In this document: one piece after another, positions 49,218 to 60,838 of the stretch
Position numbering within the stretch: position 1 is the stretch's first letter
How the letters are laid out: each line of letters opens with the position of its first letter
Source of the DNA: Steroidobacteraceae bacterium
Lineage (GTDB): Bacteria; Pseudomonadota; Gammaproteobacteria; Steroidobacterales; Steroidobacteraceae
Assembly (NCBI GenBank): GCA_027531255.1
Contig: JAPZRU010000017.1
Location: forward strand, 1 to 64,000
Direction of reading: 5' to 3'
DNA length: 64,000 nucleotides
The notes under the pieces: model-generated
Database searches by the model: none
What the model was told of the DNA's origin: nothing
The model's input: the letters and a program-made list of their open reading frames with translations, nothing else
Position numbers and translations under genes: made by a program

Positions 49218-50543
49218 TCAGGCGGCCGCGCGATCCCCGGCGCGGTCCCGGTCGAACCGGTCGATCACCGCGCAGGTCACGACGTCCGCGCCGACGTTCA
49301 CCATGGTCCGCGTCATGTCGAGGATGCGGTCGATGCCGAGCACGATGCCGATGCCCTCGGGCGGGATGCCGAAGGTCAGCAGCAGGCCGGCGATGATCGG
49401 CAGCGAGCCGCCCGGGATGCCGGCGACCGCGACCGCGCCCAGCACCGACAGGAACAGCAGCGCCACCTGTTCCCCGCCGCTGAGCTGCACGCCGAAGATC
49501 TCGGCGACGAACAGCACGACGGCGCCCTCGTAGAGCGCCGTGCCGCTCATGTTCATCGTCGCGCCGAGCGGCAGCACGAAACCGGTCGTGGACGGGCTCA
49601 CGCCCAGCCGCTCGCGCGTCACCTTCAGCGCCGTCGGCAGCGTGGCGCTGGAGGAGCAGGTCGAGAACGCGGTGATCAGCACCTCGCGCACGTCCTTCCA
49701 GAACGCCAGCGGGCTGCGCTTCGCGAGGAAGCGCAGCCACACCGACATCGTGCCGAACAGGTGCAGCAGCATCACGGCGACGCAGCCGAGCACGAACACG
49801 CCGAGCGCGACCAGCACGTCGAAGCCGACCTTGACGATCACGCTGAAGACCATCGCAGGCACCGCGTACGGCGCGAGCTTCAGCGCGAAGCCGACGATGC
49901 CGGTCATCAACTCGGTCGTCGCCTCGAGGCCGGACTGCAGGCCGGCCCGCCGCTGCGCGGACAGCCGGAGCGCGGCCGCCCCGACCAGGATCGCGAACAG
50001 GATCAGCGGCAGCACCTCGCCGAGCGCGTTCCGCTGCTCGCCGGTCACCGCGCCGAACAGGTTGCGCGGCATGAACATGTCCACGACCGCCATCGGCGTG
50101 ACTTCGGCCTGCTGGGCCTGCCGCTCGAGCACGCCCTGCGCGGCGCCGCCGTACTCCGCCACCAGCTGCCGCTGGGTGGCCTCGTCGACGAACTGGCCCG
50201 GGTCCACCAGGTACATCATCGCGAAGCCGAGCAGCACGGCGATCGCCATGTTCGTGAAGAACAGCGCGAACGTGCGCGCGGACAGCGGCCCGAGCTTCGA
50301 CAGGTCGCCGAGGTGCAGCACGCCGGCCGCGAGCGAGGCGAACACCAGCGGCAGCACCACGAAGAACAGCAGCCGCAGGAACACCTGGCCGAGCGGGTCC
50401 AGGACATTCGTCGCCAGCGCCCGCGCGCCCTCGAGCACGCCCGGCGCGAGCTGGCCCGCCAGCAGCGTCAGCGTGCCGGCGAGCACGCCGAGCCCGAGGC
50501 CGATCAGGATCCGGTTCGCCAGCCGCGTATCGGTGTCCGCCAT
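49218..50543 (-). CDS. Dicarboxylate/amino acid:cation symporter (DAACS family)
   Basis: A 441-residue membrane carrier with the glutamate-transporter fold. Signature elements are the serine-rich hairpin STCSSSATLPTAL, GATMNMSGTALYEG, AGIPGGSLP and the C-terminal DRILDMTRTMVNVGAD. The MADTDTR start at 50543 is preceded by a GGGGGA stretch at a good distance. Likely substrates are glutamate, aspartate or C4-dicarboxylates coupled to Na+ or H+. It lies 73 bases downstream of kup on the same strand. Confidence 0.93.
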   Translation of the reverse strand: MADTDTRLANRILIGLGLGVLAGTLTLLAGQLAPGVLEGARALATNVLDPLGQVFLRLLFFVVLPLVFASLAAGVLHLGDLSKLGPLSARTFALFFTNMAIAVLLGFAMMYLVDPGQFVDEATQRQLVAEYGGAAQGVLERQAQQAEVTPMAVVDMFMPRNLFGAVTGEQRNALGEVLPLILFAILVGAAALRLSAQRRAGLQSGLEATTELMTGIVGFALKLAPYAVPAMVFSVIVKVGFDVLVALGVFVLGCVAVMLLHLFGTMSVWLRFLAKRSPLAFWKDVREVLITAFSTCSSSATLPTALKVTRERLGVSPSTTGFVLPLGATMNMSGTALYEGAVVLFVAEIFGVQLSGGEQVALLFLSVLGAVAVAGIPGGSLPIIAGLLLTFGIPPEGIGIVLGIDRILDMTRTMVNVGADVVTCAVIDRFDRDRAGDRAAA

Positions 50544-50616
50544 CGCTTCCCCCACGGTTCGACCCCACGACGGCGCGCCGCGGACCGCGCCCGCGCACAC
50601 GCCCCTCCACGGGCGA

Positions 50617-52632
50617 TCAGATCTGGACCTGGCCGCCGAGCTCGATGATACGGTCGTGCGGGATGCCGAAGTGAGCGCCCGCGAACTCCGAGTTCCGCGC
50701 CATGAACAGGAACAGGTGCTTGCGCCAGCGCGCCATGCCGCGCGGGCTCGCGACCACGATGTCGTCGCGGCCGAGGAAATAGGTGGCGGTGTCCGTGCGG
50801 AAGCCGAGCCCGAGGCGCTCGGCCTCCCGCAGCAGCCGGGGCACGTCCGCGCGCTCCATGAAGCCGATCCGCACCTCGACGCGCCACAGCGAGTCGGAGA
50901 GCCGGACGACCCGCAGCTTGTTGCCGCGCGAGACCCGGGGGATGCGCTCGGTGATCACCGACAGCAGAACGGTGTGCTCGTGCAGGACGCCGTTGTAGCG
51001 CACGTTCCGCGCCAGCGTCCTCGGGATGTTCTCCGGGTTGCCGGACAGGAACACCGCGGTGCCCGGTACGCGCGCCGGCGGATTGCGGGCCAGTTCGTCC
51101 AGGAAGCCGTCGACCGGCCGCTCCTGCCGGCGCATCTGCTCGCTGACGACGAGACGCCCGCGCATCCAGGTGCGCATCGTCACGAACACGGCGCCGCCGA
51201 ACACCAGCGGGAACCAGCCGCCGTTCGGGATCTTCAGCACGTTCGCCGCGAAGAACGCGAGGTCGACCAGGAACAGCGGGATCAGCAGCAGGAACGACCA
51301 CGGATTGGCGACGCCCTCCGTGACGCGACCCCGCAGCAGCATCACGAGCACGAAGGTCTCGATCACCATCGTGCTGGCGACCGCGATGCCGTAGGCGTTC
51401 GCGAGCGCGTCCGACGACCGGAACACCAGCACGAGCCCGACGCAGGTCGTGAACAGGATCCAGTTGATCGACGGCACGTAGACCTGGCCGATGGCCTGAT
51501 CGGAGGTCTGCGCGATCTTCATCCGCGGCAGGAAGCCGAGCTGCTGCCCCTGCTGGGTGATCGAGAACACGCCCGAGATGACCGCCTGCGAGGCGATGAT
51601 CGAGGCCGCGGTCGCGAGCAGCACCAGCGGCACCAGGAACCACGTCGGCGCGAGCAGGTAGAACGGGTTCTCGATCGCGGTCGGGTCGCGCAGCAGTAGC
51701 GCGCCCTGGCCGAAGTAGTTGAGCAGCAGGCCCGGCCACACCACGGCGAACCACGCGGCGCGGATCGGCCGCCGGCCGAAATGACCGAGGTCCGCGTAGA
51801 GCGCCTCGCCGCCGGTGACGGCCAGGAACACGGAGCCGAGCACGACGAGGCTGACGCCCGGGTGGGTCGCGAAGAACTCGACCGCGTACGCCGGGTTGAC
51901 CGCGAGCAGCACGCCTGGCGTCTGCGCGATCGACAGCGCCCCCAGCGCGCCGAGCGTGGCGAACCACACGAGCATGACCGGTCCGAACATCGCGCCGATC
52001 GCGCCGGTGCCGCGCTTCTGGATCGCGAACAGCACGATCAGCACCGCGAGGGCGAGCGGCACGACCGCCGACTGGAAAGCCGGCGAGACGATCTCCAGGC
52101 CCTCGATCGCCGACAGCACCGTGACCGCCGGCGTGATCGCACCGTCGCCGTAGAACAGTGCGCAGCCCATGAGGCCGAACGCGGCGACCAGCAGCGGGCG
52201 CTGCACGCGGCCCTCGGTGACCACCAGCGCGGTCAGCGCCAACACGCCCCCCTCGCCCCGGTTGTCGGTGCGGAGCACGACGGCGACGTACTTGACCGTG
52301 ACGACGAGCAGGATCGCCCAGAAGATCAGCGACAGCACGCCCAGCACGACGACCGGCTCAGAAGCGGCGTCGCCGCTGGCATTGATGCTGGCGCGCAGCG
52401 CGTAGAGCGGGCTCGTGCCGATGTCGCCGAACACGATGCCGAGCGCACCCAGCGCGAGCTTCGGCAGCGGTCCAACCGGGTGGTGCCCGCCGGCGTGGCC
52501 GTTGCCGCCCTGCACGGGCGACGCCGAACGCGGCGAGTCCGTCCCGACGGCCGACGCGTCCACGACTGGGCCCTGGCCTCCGTGCCCGGTGCCGCCGGTG
52601 GTTCCCTCGCCGGCGGCGGTTGCTTCAGTCAT
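50617..52632 (-). CDS. kup: Low-affinity potassium transporter Kup
   Basis: A 671-residue K+ uptake protein with about twelve spans, beginning after a Gly/His/Ser-rich 50-residue N-terminal extension. The first span carries LGALGIVFGDIGTSPLYAL, a Kup hallmark, and the C-terminal cytosolic domain has VRLSDSLWRVEVRIGFME. The extension is unusual for the family. The gene start lies within the terC 3' end (8-base overlap), so translation is probably coupled to terC. Confidence 0.96.
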   Translation of the reverse strand: MTEATAAGEGTTGGTGHGGQGPVVDASAVGTDSPRSASPVQGGNGHAGGHHPVGPLPKLALGALGIVFGDIGTSPLYALRASINASGDAASEPVVVLGVLSLIFWAILLVVTVKYVAVVLRTDNRGEGGVLALTALVVTEGRVQRPLLVAAFGLMGCALFYGDGAITPAVTVLSAIEGLEIVSPAFQSAVVPLALAVLIVLFAIQKRGTGAIGAMFGPVMLVWFATLGALGALSIAQTPGVLLAVNPAYAVEFFATHPGVSLVVLGSVFLAVTGGEALYADLGHFGRRPIRAAWFAVVWPGLLLNYFGQGALLLRDPTAIENPFYLLAPTWFLVPLVLLATAASIIASQAVISGVFSITQQGQQLGFLPRMKIAQTSDQAIGQVYVPSINWILFTTCVGLVLVFRSSDALANAYGIAVASTMVIETFVLVMLLRGRVTEGVANPWSFLLLIPLFLVDLAFFAANVLKIPNGGWFPLVFGGAVFVTMRTWMRGRLVVSEQMRRQERPVDGFLDELARNPPARVPGTAVFLSGNPENIPRTLARNVRYNGVLHEHTVLLSVITERIPRVSRGNKLRVVRLSDSLWRVEVRIGFMERADVPRLLREAERLGLGFRTDTATYFLGRDDIVVASPRGMARWRKHLFLFMARNSEFAGAHFGIPHDRIIELGGQVQI

Positions 52633-53410
52633 CGCGTCTACGCGGCTCCGGCTGGAATTCGGGGCCGCGCAGGTCCACCGGCGGCGTCGCCACCCGCCGG
52701 CGCGCGCGCTGGCGGATGTTGAGCACCTCGACGCCGAACGCGAATGCCATCGCGAAGTAGAGATAGCCCTTCGGGATGTGGAACTCGAGGCTGTCGGCGA
52801 TCAGCGCGACGCCGACCAGGATCAGGAACGAGAGCGCCAGCATCTTGATGGTCGGGTGCTGCTCGATGAACTCGTTGATGCCCTTGGCGACGAACATCAT
52901 CGTCAGCACCGCGACGACGATCGCCGCGACCATGATCTCGACGTGCTGCGCCAACCCCACCGCGGTGAACACCGAGTCGAGCGAGAACACGATGTCGATG
53001 ACCGCGATCTGGAGGATGACCGGCACGAAGCCCGACATCACGCGGACGTTCTGGGTCTGCTCCTCGTCGGTCGGACCCTCGAGGCTCGTGTGGATCTCCG
53101 ACGTGCTCTTCCAGAGCAGGAACAGGCCGCCGGCGAACAGGATCAGGTCGCGGCCCGAGATGCCCTGGCCGAAGGCGTGGAACAGCGGCTCCGTCAGCCC
53201 GATCAGCCAGGTGATCGAGAACAGCAGCAGGATGCGCGTCAGCATCGCGAGCCCGAGGCCCATGATGCGCGCCCGGTGCTGCTGGTGCGCCGGCAGCCGC
53301 GACACCAGGATCGACAGGAAGATGATGTTGTCGATCCCGAGGACGATCTCGAGCACCGCCAGCGTGGCGAACGACAGCCAGGCCTGCGGGTCGGTCAGCA
53401 GTTCGAGCAT
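52625..53410 (-). CDS. TerC-family integral membrane protein
   Basis: A 261-residue protein with seven to eight membrane spans. The two acidic family motifs are visible: VLGIDNIIFLSIL in the first part and VIDIVFSLDSVFTAVG in the middle. TerC proteins bind or export metal ions such as Mn2+ and support loading of exoenzymes. The C-terminus is a basic cytosolic tail (RQRARRRV). It overlaps kup by 8 bases and follows secF by 48 bases. Confidence 0.92.
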   Translation of the reverse strand: MLELLTDPQAWLSFATLAVLEIVLGIDNIIFLSILVSRLPAHQQHRARIMGLGLAMLTRILLLFSITWLIGLTEPLFHAFGQGISGRDLILFAGGLFLLWKSTSEIHTSLEGPTDEEQTQNVRVMSGFVPVILQIAVIDIVFSLDSVFTAVGLAQHVEIMVAAIVVAVLTMMFVAKGINEFIEQHPTIKMLALSFLILVGVALIADSLEFHIPKGYLYFAMAFAFGVEVLNIRQRARRRVATPPVDLRGPEFQPEPRRRDD

Positions 53411-53458
53411 CCGTGCCTCTCCTTTCGCAGGGCCCTTGCTCGAACGCCGTCCCGGCGC

Positions 53459-54385
53459 CTACGGCAGGTCGTCGACCGGCTGGCGGCGTTCGGATGGGAT
53501 GAGGTCCTTGTGGTTCACCCCGAGGTCGAGGGCGACGCCGCTCGCCACGTAGACCGTGGAGTAGGTGCCGACCAGGATGCCGATGATCAGCGCGAGACTG
53601 AAGCCCTTCAGGGCTTCGCCGCCGAACAGGAAGAGCGACACCACCACGATCAGGGTGGAACCGGAGGTGATCACCGTCCGCGACAGCGTCTCGTTGACCG
53701 ACTTGTCGAACACCTCCGTCGGCGTCGACTTGCGCATCGACTGGAAGCGCTCTCGCACGCGGTCGAAGATGACGACGGTGTCGTTGATCGAGTAGCCGAT
53801 GACGGCCAGCACCGCCGCCAGTACGGCGAGGTCGAACGTCAGGCCGGTGATCGCGAACAAGCCGAGTACGACGATCGGATCGTGCATCGTCGCCAGCACC
53901 GCGCCGACGCCGAACTTCCAGCGGAAGCGCAGCGCGATGTAGATGAGGATGAGCGCGAGGGTGATCGCCATGGCGGTCAGGCCCTTCGTAAGCAGTTCCC
54001 GGCCGATCGCGGCGCCGACGATCTCGGTGCGGCGGATCTCGACCCCGGGGTCCACGGTCTGAAGCACCGCTTCGACCCGCCGGCCGACCTCGTTCGCGTC
54101 GTCGTGCGGCGGCAGGCGTACGAGCACGTCGCGGGAGGTGCCGAACTGCGTGACCTGCGCGTCGGGGATGCCCCCCGAAACCAGCGCGGCGCGCGTGCGC
54201 TCGATGTCGGCCGCCCCCGGGAACGAGGCCTCGACGACCACGCCGCCGGTGAAGTCGAGCCCGAGGTTCAGGCCCTTGAAGAAGATCGCGCCCAGCGAGA
54301 TGGCGACCGACAGCGCGGAGAACGCGTACAGCAGCTTCCGCTGCCGCATGAAGCCGATGTTCGGGACCTTGCGGAAGAATTCCAT
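53459..54385 (-). CDS. secF: Protein-export membrane protein SecF
   Basis: SecF works with SecD in proton-driven release of exported proteins from the Sec translocon. The 308-residue protein has six spans and the RND fold; NIGFMRQRKLLYAFSALSV and DFTGGVVVEASF are family signatures, with GYSINDTVVIFDRVRE in the central pair. The length is normal for Gammaproteobacteria. It follows secD by 12 bases, in the order queA-tgt-yajC-secD-secF. Confidence 0.97.
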   Translation of the reverse strand: MEFFRKVPNIGFMRQRKLLYAFSALSVAISLGAIFFKGLNLGLDFTGGVVVEASFPGAADIERTRAALVSGGIPDAQVTQFGTSRDVLVRLPPHDDANEVGRRVEAVLQTVDPGVEIRRTEIVGAAIGRELLTKGLTAMAITLALILIYIALRFRWKFGVGAVLATMHDPIVVLGLFAITGLTFDLAVLAAVLAVIGYSINDTVVIFDRVRERFQSMRKSTPTEVFDKSVNETLSRTVITSGSTLIVVVSLFLFGGEALKGFSLALIIGILVGTYSTVYVASGVALDLGVNHKDLIPSERRQPVDDLP

Positions 54386-54397
54386 GGCGATCGCCCC

Positions 54398-56254
54398 TCA
54401 GACCGGAAGCGCGGCGAGCCGGGCGCGGCCGCCCCAGATGAGCGTGATGATCGCGCGACTGCCGACGACGGCCGTGAACATGGTCGTGCCGATGCCGATG
54501 CAGAGCGTGATCGCGAAGCCCTTGATCGGGCCGGTGCCGAACAGGAACAGCACGAGGCCGGCGATGAACGTGGTGATGTTCGCGTCGAGGATCGCCGAGA
54601 ACGCCTTCTCGAAGCCTGCCTTGATCGCGCCCTGCGGCGAGTTGCCGATGCGCAGCTCCTCGCGCATGCGCTCGTAGATCAGGATGTTCGCGTCCACCGC
54701 CATGCCGACGGTGAGCACGATGCCCGCGATGCCGGGCAGCGTCAGCGCCGCGCCGAACAGCGACAGCATCGCCGCGATGAGCACGACGTTGCAGAGGAGC
54801 ACGGCGTTCGCGACGAGGCCGAACCAGCGGTAGTAGACGATCATCCAGACGAACAGGGCGACGCAGCCCCAGAGCAGCGCCTGGACGCCCTGGTCGATGT
54901 TGTCCTGGCCGAGGCTCGGGCCGATCAGCCGCTGCTCGACGATGTAGACCGGCGCCGCGAGCGCGCCGGCGCGGAGCAGCTTCGCCAGCTCCTGGCCCTC
55001 GCGCACCGTCAGGCCCGTGATCTGGAACTGGTTCGAGAACACGCCGCGGATCGTCGCGACCGAGATCACCTCCTCGGTGGTGACGTCGACGACCTGCTTC
55101 TGGCCGTTCACCTCGCGCTGCTGGCGCTCGCGCTCGATGAACACCACCGCCATCGGCCGGCCGAGGTTCTCGCGCGTGGTGCGCAGCATCTCCTCGCCGC
55201 CGCGGGCGTCGAGCCGGACGTTGACCGCCGGCTCGCCCTCCGACAGCGACGAGGTGGCGTCGGTGAGCTGGTCGCCGGTCGCGATCACGTCGCGCTTCAG
55301 CAGCACCGGCTGACCGTTGCGCTCCCGGTAGAGGCGCGTGCCGAGCGGCGCGCGGCCGGTCTGCTGGGCCTCGACCGGGTTGCCGGTCGTGTCCACCAGC
55401 CGGAACTCGAGGGTCGCGGTCTTGCCGAGCAGGCGAATGACCTCGCTCGCGTCCTGCACGCCGGGCAGCTGCACGGCGATGCGGTTCACGCCCTGCCGCT
55501 GCACGCTCGCCTCGGACACGCCGAGCGCGTTCACGCGGTTCGACAGCGCCGTGATGTTCTGCTGGATCGCGAAGTCCTGGCGGGCCGCGACCTGCTCGTC
55601 CGTCAGCGTGGTGCGCAGCACCCCGACATCGGTCGCGCCCGGCACCGCCGAGATGGTGACCTCGGTATCCACTTCCTGGAGCGCGGCGCGCGCCGCCTCG
55701 AGCTGCGCGGCGTCGCGCAGCGTCACCGTCACCGAGGTCGCCGTGGAGTCGACGGAGACGTACTGGATGCGCTCGTCGCGGAGCTTCGTGCGGTAGTCGC
55801 GCTCGAGGCGCTGGAGCGTCTGGCGCACCGCGCCGTCGACGTCCACCTCGTACATGATGTAGATGCCGCCGCGCAGGTCGAGGCCGAGGCTCATCGGCTT
55901 CAGGCCGATCGCGCGTACCCAGGCGGGCGCGCGCGAGGCGAACGTGGTGGCGATCGCGTAGCGACCCGGCGCCGAGGCCTCGAGCACGTCGCGCGCGCGC
56001 AGCTGCGTCGGCACGTCCGGGAAACGGATCACGACACGGCCGTCGGCGGTGTGCGCGTCGTCGAAGGTGACCTTCTCGCGCGTCAGCAGGTCGGCGAACG
56101 GCTGGACCGCGTCCGCGCCTTCGAACAGCTCGCCGTCCTTGCGCGACAGCTGGAGCGCCGGCGCCTCGCCGAACACGTTCGGCAGCGCGAGCAGCAGCGC
56201 GATCAGCATCGTCACCGCGAACAGCAGCGACTTCCAGAGGGGGTAGCGGTTCAT
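54398..56254 (-). CDS. secD: Protein translocase subunit SecD
   Basis: SecD is the larger RND-type subunit that pulls exported chains into the periplasm. The 618-residue protein has six spans and a large periplasmic domain. Visible signatures are MNRYPLWKSLLF at the N-terminus, GLDLRGGIYIMYEV, GMAVDANILIYERMREE and a C-terminal span pair ending AVVGSRAIITLIWGG. It is followed by secF after 12 bases. A 196-base gap separates it from yajC, longer than usual for this operon. Confidence 0.97.
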   Translation of the reverse strand: MNRYPLWKSLLFAVTMLIALLLALPNVFGEAPALQLSRKDGELFEGADAVQPFADLLTREKVTFDDAHTADGRVVIRFPDVPTQLRARDVLEASAPGRYAIATTFASRAPAWVRAIGLKPMSLGLDLRGGIYIMYEVDVDGAVRQTLQRLERDYRTKLRDERIQYVSVDSTATSVTVTLRDAAQLEAARAALQEVDTEVTISAVPGATDVGVLRTTLTDEQVAARQDFAIQQNITALSNRVNALGVSEASVQRQGVNRIAVQLPGVQDASEVIRLLGKTATLEFRLVDTTGNPVEAQQTGRAPLGTRLYRERNGQPVLLKRDVIATGDQLTDATSSLSEGEPAVNVRLDARGGEEMLRTTRENLGRPMAVVFIERERQQREVNGQKQVVDVTTEEVISVATIRGVFSNQFQITGLTVREGQELAKLLRAGALAAPVYIVEQRLIGPSLGQDNIDQGVQALLWGCVALFVWMIVYYRWFGLVANAVLLCNVVLIAAMLSLFGAALTLPGIAGIVLTVGMAVDANILIYERMREELRIGNSPQGAIKAGFEKAFSAILDANITTFIAGLVLFLFGTGPIKGFAITLCIGIGTTMFTAVVGSRAIITLIWGGRARLAALPV

Positions 56255-56414
56255 GCGGCGGCTTCTTGCGGGAGAGACATCCCGGCGGTGCGGTGGGGAC
56301 GGCGGCGCGGCGGCGTCCGCGGGCGAGAGGGACCTGGGTGAGACGGCGGCGTTCCGGTCGACGATGCGGTCGGCGTTCTCCGGCGCAAGGGCCAGGACGG
56401 CGGCACGGCCGCGG

Positions 56415-56432
56415 GGCGGGCGCGAGCCCGCC
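56415..56432. other. Hairpin in the yajC-secD intergenic region
   Basis: GGCGGGC and GCCCGCC form a 7-base stem around GCGA. It lies just after the yajC stop on the minus strand, in the unusually long yajC-secD gap. No T-run follows, so it may be an mRNA processing or stability element rather than a terminator. Confidence 0.3.
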
Positions 56433-56450
56433 GCCGCGCGGCCGACGGGC

Positions 56451-56780
56451 TCAGGCGCCCTTCAGCGTGCCCTTCGGCATCAGCTGCGTGACCTGGAAGC
56501 GCTGCACCTTGATCTGCACGCCGTTCGCGACTTCGAGCGTCACGAACTGCTCCGACAGCTCCGTGATGCGGCCGAGCATGCCGCCGGCCGTGACGACCTC
56601 GTCGCCGGTGGCCAGCTTGGACACCATCTCGCGGTGCTCCTTAGCCTTCTTGGTCTGCGGACGGATCAGCAGGAAATAGAAGACGACGAAGATCAGCACG
56701 AGCGGGAGCATCTGCAGCCACACGTTCGGCTGCGGCGCTCCGGCGGCCTGGGCGTACGCGGTCGAGATCAGGAAATCCAT
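56451..56780 (-). CDS. yajC: Preprotein translocase subunit YajC
   Basis: A 109-residue accessory subunit of the SecDF complex. The single membrane span (MLPLVLIFVVFYFLLIRPQ) is followed by the conserved KKAKEHREM and GDEVVTAGGMLG segment. The length is typical. It lies downstream of tgt (54-base gap) and upstream of secD on the minus strand. Confidence 0.96.
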   Translation of the reverse strand: MDFLISTAYAQAAGAPQPNVWLQMLPLVLIFVVFYFLLIRPQTKKAKEHREMVSKLATGDEVVTAGGMLGRITELSEQFVTLEVANGVQIKVQRFQVTQLMPKGTLKGA

Positions 56781-56834
56781 GGAAGTTGCCTTCGTGTTTC
56801 GGGGCCGGAGGTCGGCTACCCATGAAGCCCCCGA

Positions 56835-59186
<2,352 letters not shown>

Positions 59187-60227
59187 TCAGGCCGGGCCGG
59201 CCGCGGCCGGCGGCGCGGCCGGACCACCGGGCGCTCGCGGCACCGCCGGAACCGGAGGCGCACCCGGCGCGACACGCGGCACCGTGACCTCGAGCCGCAG
59301 AGGCTTGCGGTCCCGGAGCACCGCGAGCGTCAGCTTCTCGCCTTCCCGGTACGAGCGCAGGATCCGGAGCGCGTGCGAGGCGCTCTGGGGCTCGCGCCCG
59401 TCGATCGCGGTGACCACGTCGCCGTCCCGCAGTCGCAGCGACGCGTCGGCCGGCGCGCGTACCACCAGCACGCCGCGGTCCGCGCCGAAGTAACGACCGA
59501 GATCCTTCGTGAGCGTCGCGAGCTCGAGATCGGCCCACGGCCGGAAGCGCTCGAAGGGGAGCCGAAGCGGCAGTTCGCCGAAGTCCGGCGCCGGGACGTC
59601 GAAGCCCTGGGGGCCGGCGAACAACACCACGCCGGGGTCGAGCTCGCGCGTGACGACCACGACGCTGCGCAGGCGGCCGTCGCGTTCGAGGTCGAGCTTC
59701 GCGCTCGCGCCCGGTTCGAGGCTCCGCACGATCCGGGCGACGCCGGCCGCATCGCGCGCGGACTGCCCCTCGACGCGGACGATCACGTCGCCTTCGCGGA
59801 TTCCCGCGGCGGCGGCCGGCCCGCCGGGACTGACGCCCGCGACCCGCACGCCGCCCTGCGGCCGCGACTCGCCGAGCTGCACGCCGAGCAGCGCGCGCCG
59901 CTGGGCTCCGGGCGGACCGACGCGGAAGCGCAACACGTCCGCGCCGGCGAGCTGCGTCGAGAGGGTGGCGACCTCGCGGGCCGCGGCCTCGAGGCGCTCG
60001 CGCGCCGCCGCGAGCTGGCGCTCGAGCTCGGCCTCCTGCGCCGCGCGCGCCGCGTCCGAAGCCGCCGACTTCGCCGCCTCGCCCTGGCCCTGCGCAGCAG
60101 CGACCTGCTCGCGCGCACCCGCCTCCGCGCGGCTGGGCGAGTCGGACGCAGCAGCCCGCGCGCTCGTCGCGGTCGCGGCGCACAGCAGGCAGGCCGTCGC
60201 GGCCACGACATGCAGTGGGATGCTCAT
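59187..60227 (-). CDS. Secreted protein with coiled coil and two PDZ domains
   Basis: A 346-residue protein with an N-terminal signal peptide (VVAATACLLCAATATSARA), an Ala/Glu/Arg-rich coiled coil (about 55-95), a first PDZ-like domain (GVRVAGVSPGGPAAAAGIREGDVIV), a linker and a second PDZ-like domain (RLRDGDVVTAIDG). No protease motif is visible, so it is not DegP or DegS. It probably works in the periplasm. It follows the anti-sigma-like gene by 20 bases on the same strand and is likely co-transcribed. Confidence 0.85.
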   Translation of the reverse strand: MSIPLHVVAATACLLCAATATSARAAASDSPSRAEAGAREQVAAAQGQGEAAKSAASDAARAAQEAELERQLAAARERLEAAAREVATLSTQLAGADVLRFRVGPPGAQRRALLGVQLGESRPQGGVRVAGVSPGGPAAAAGIREGDVIVRVEGQSARDAAGVARIVRSLEPGASAKLDLERDGRLRSVVVVTRELDPGVVLFAGPQGFDVPAPDFGELPLRLPFERFRPWADLELATLTKDLGRYFGADRGVLVVRAPADASLRLRDGDVVTAIDGREPQSASHALRILRSYREGEKLTLAVLRDRKPLRLEVTVPRVAPGAPPVPAVPRAPGGPAAPPAAAGPA

Positions 60228-60247
60228 CGTTCGTTCCTCCGTCCGGT

Positions 60248-60838
60248 TCAGATCGCCGGGTCGACGGCCGCGGCGTAGCGGACGCTGGCCAGCGAATCGA
60301 GCAGCAGCGCGCGCTGCCGCAAGAGAGCTTCGACGTCGGCCGTACCGCGCGCGGCCGCCACGCCCTCGTTCAGTCGCTCGTCGATCAGCGCGATGCGGTC
60401 TTCGAGCAGCGCGGCCGTGAAGCCCGTGCTGGCACGGGTGACCCGCGGCTCCGGCAGGGCTGCGAGCAGGCGCTCGAGTTCCAGCGAGCGGCGGCGCCAG
60501 TCCTCGGCGGAGCCGATGCTGGAACCCGGGCCGGCCGCGCCCGCCGTCGACGCCGCGGCGGATGCCGTCGCCGGCGCTTCGGGTCGCGACCCCGGTTCGT
60601 CGCCCGCCCGGAGCAGCAGCCCGACGGCGAGCAGGAGCGCGCTCGCCGCGACCGCGAGCGTCGGCCAGACCGGCCCGACCTGCGTGCGTGGCGCGGCGAG
60701 CCGGCGCTCGAGCCGCTCCCAGCCGTCCGGCGGCGGCTCCACGGCAGGCAGGTTGCGGAGCGCGCGCGCGAGTCGCGCGTCCTCGGGCGAGGTCGCCTCG
60801 GCAGCGGGCCTGCTCAGTTCGGAGTCGCGCGTTCGCAT
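60248..60838 (-). CDS. Putative anti-sigma factor, single-span membrane protein
   Basis: A 196-residue protein with a short cytosolic N-terminus, one membrane span (LAVAASALLLAVGLLL, about 60-76) and a helical periplasmic tail. Its start overlaps the sigma-factor gene by 25 bases and the topology is that of anti-sigma factors. The HxxxCxxC zinc motif of the ZAS class is absent, so the call rests on context and topology. It lies between the sigma factor and the PDZ protein. Confidence 0.68.
   Translation of the reverse strand: MRTRDSELSRPAAEATSPEDARLARALRNLPAVEPPPDGWERLERRLAAPRTQVGPVWPTLAVAASALLLAVGLLLRAGDEPGSRPEAPATASAAASTAGAAGPGSSIGSAEDWRRRSLELERLLAALPEPRVTRASTGFTAALLEDRIALIDERLNEGVAAARGTADVEALLRQRALLLDSLASVRYAAAVDPAI

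Noticed and set aside
52415-56341. 1308-codon plus-strand open frame across kup, terC, secF and secD
   Set aside because: Antisense to four well-supported genes. The Arg/His/Asp-rich translation is typical of reversed membrane-protein coding sequence.
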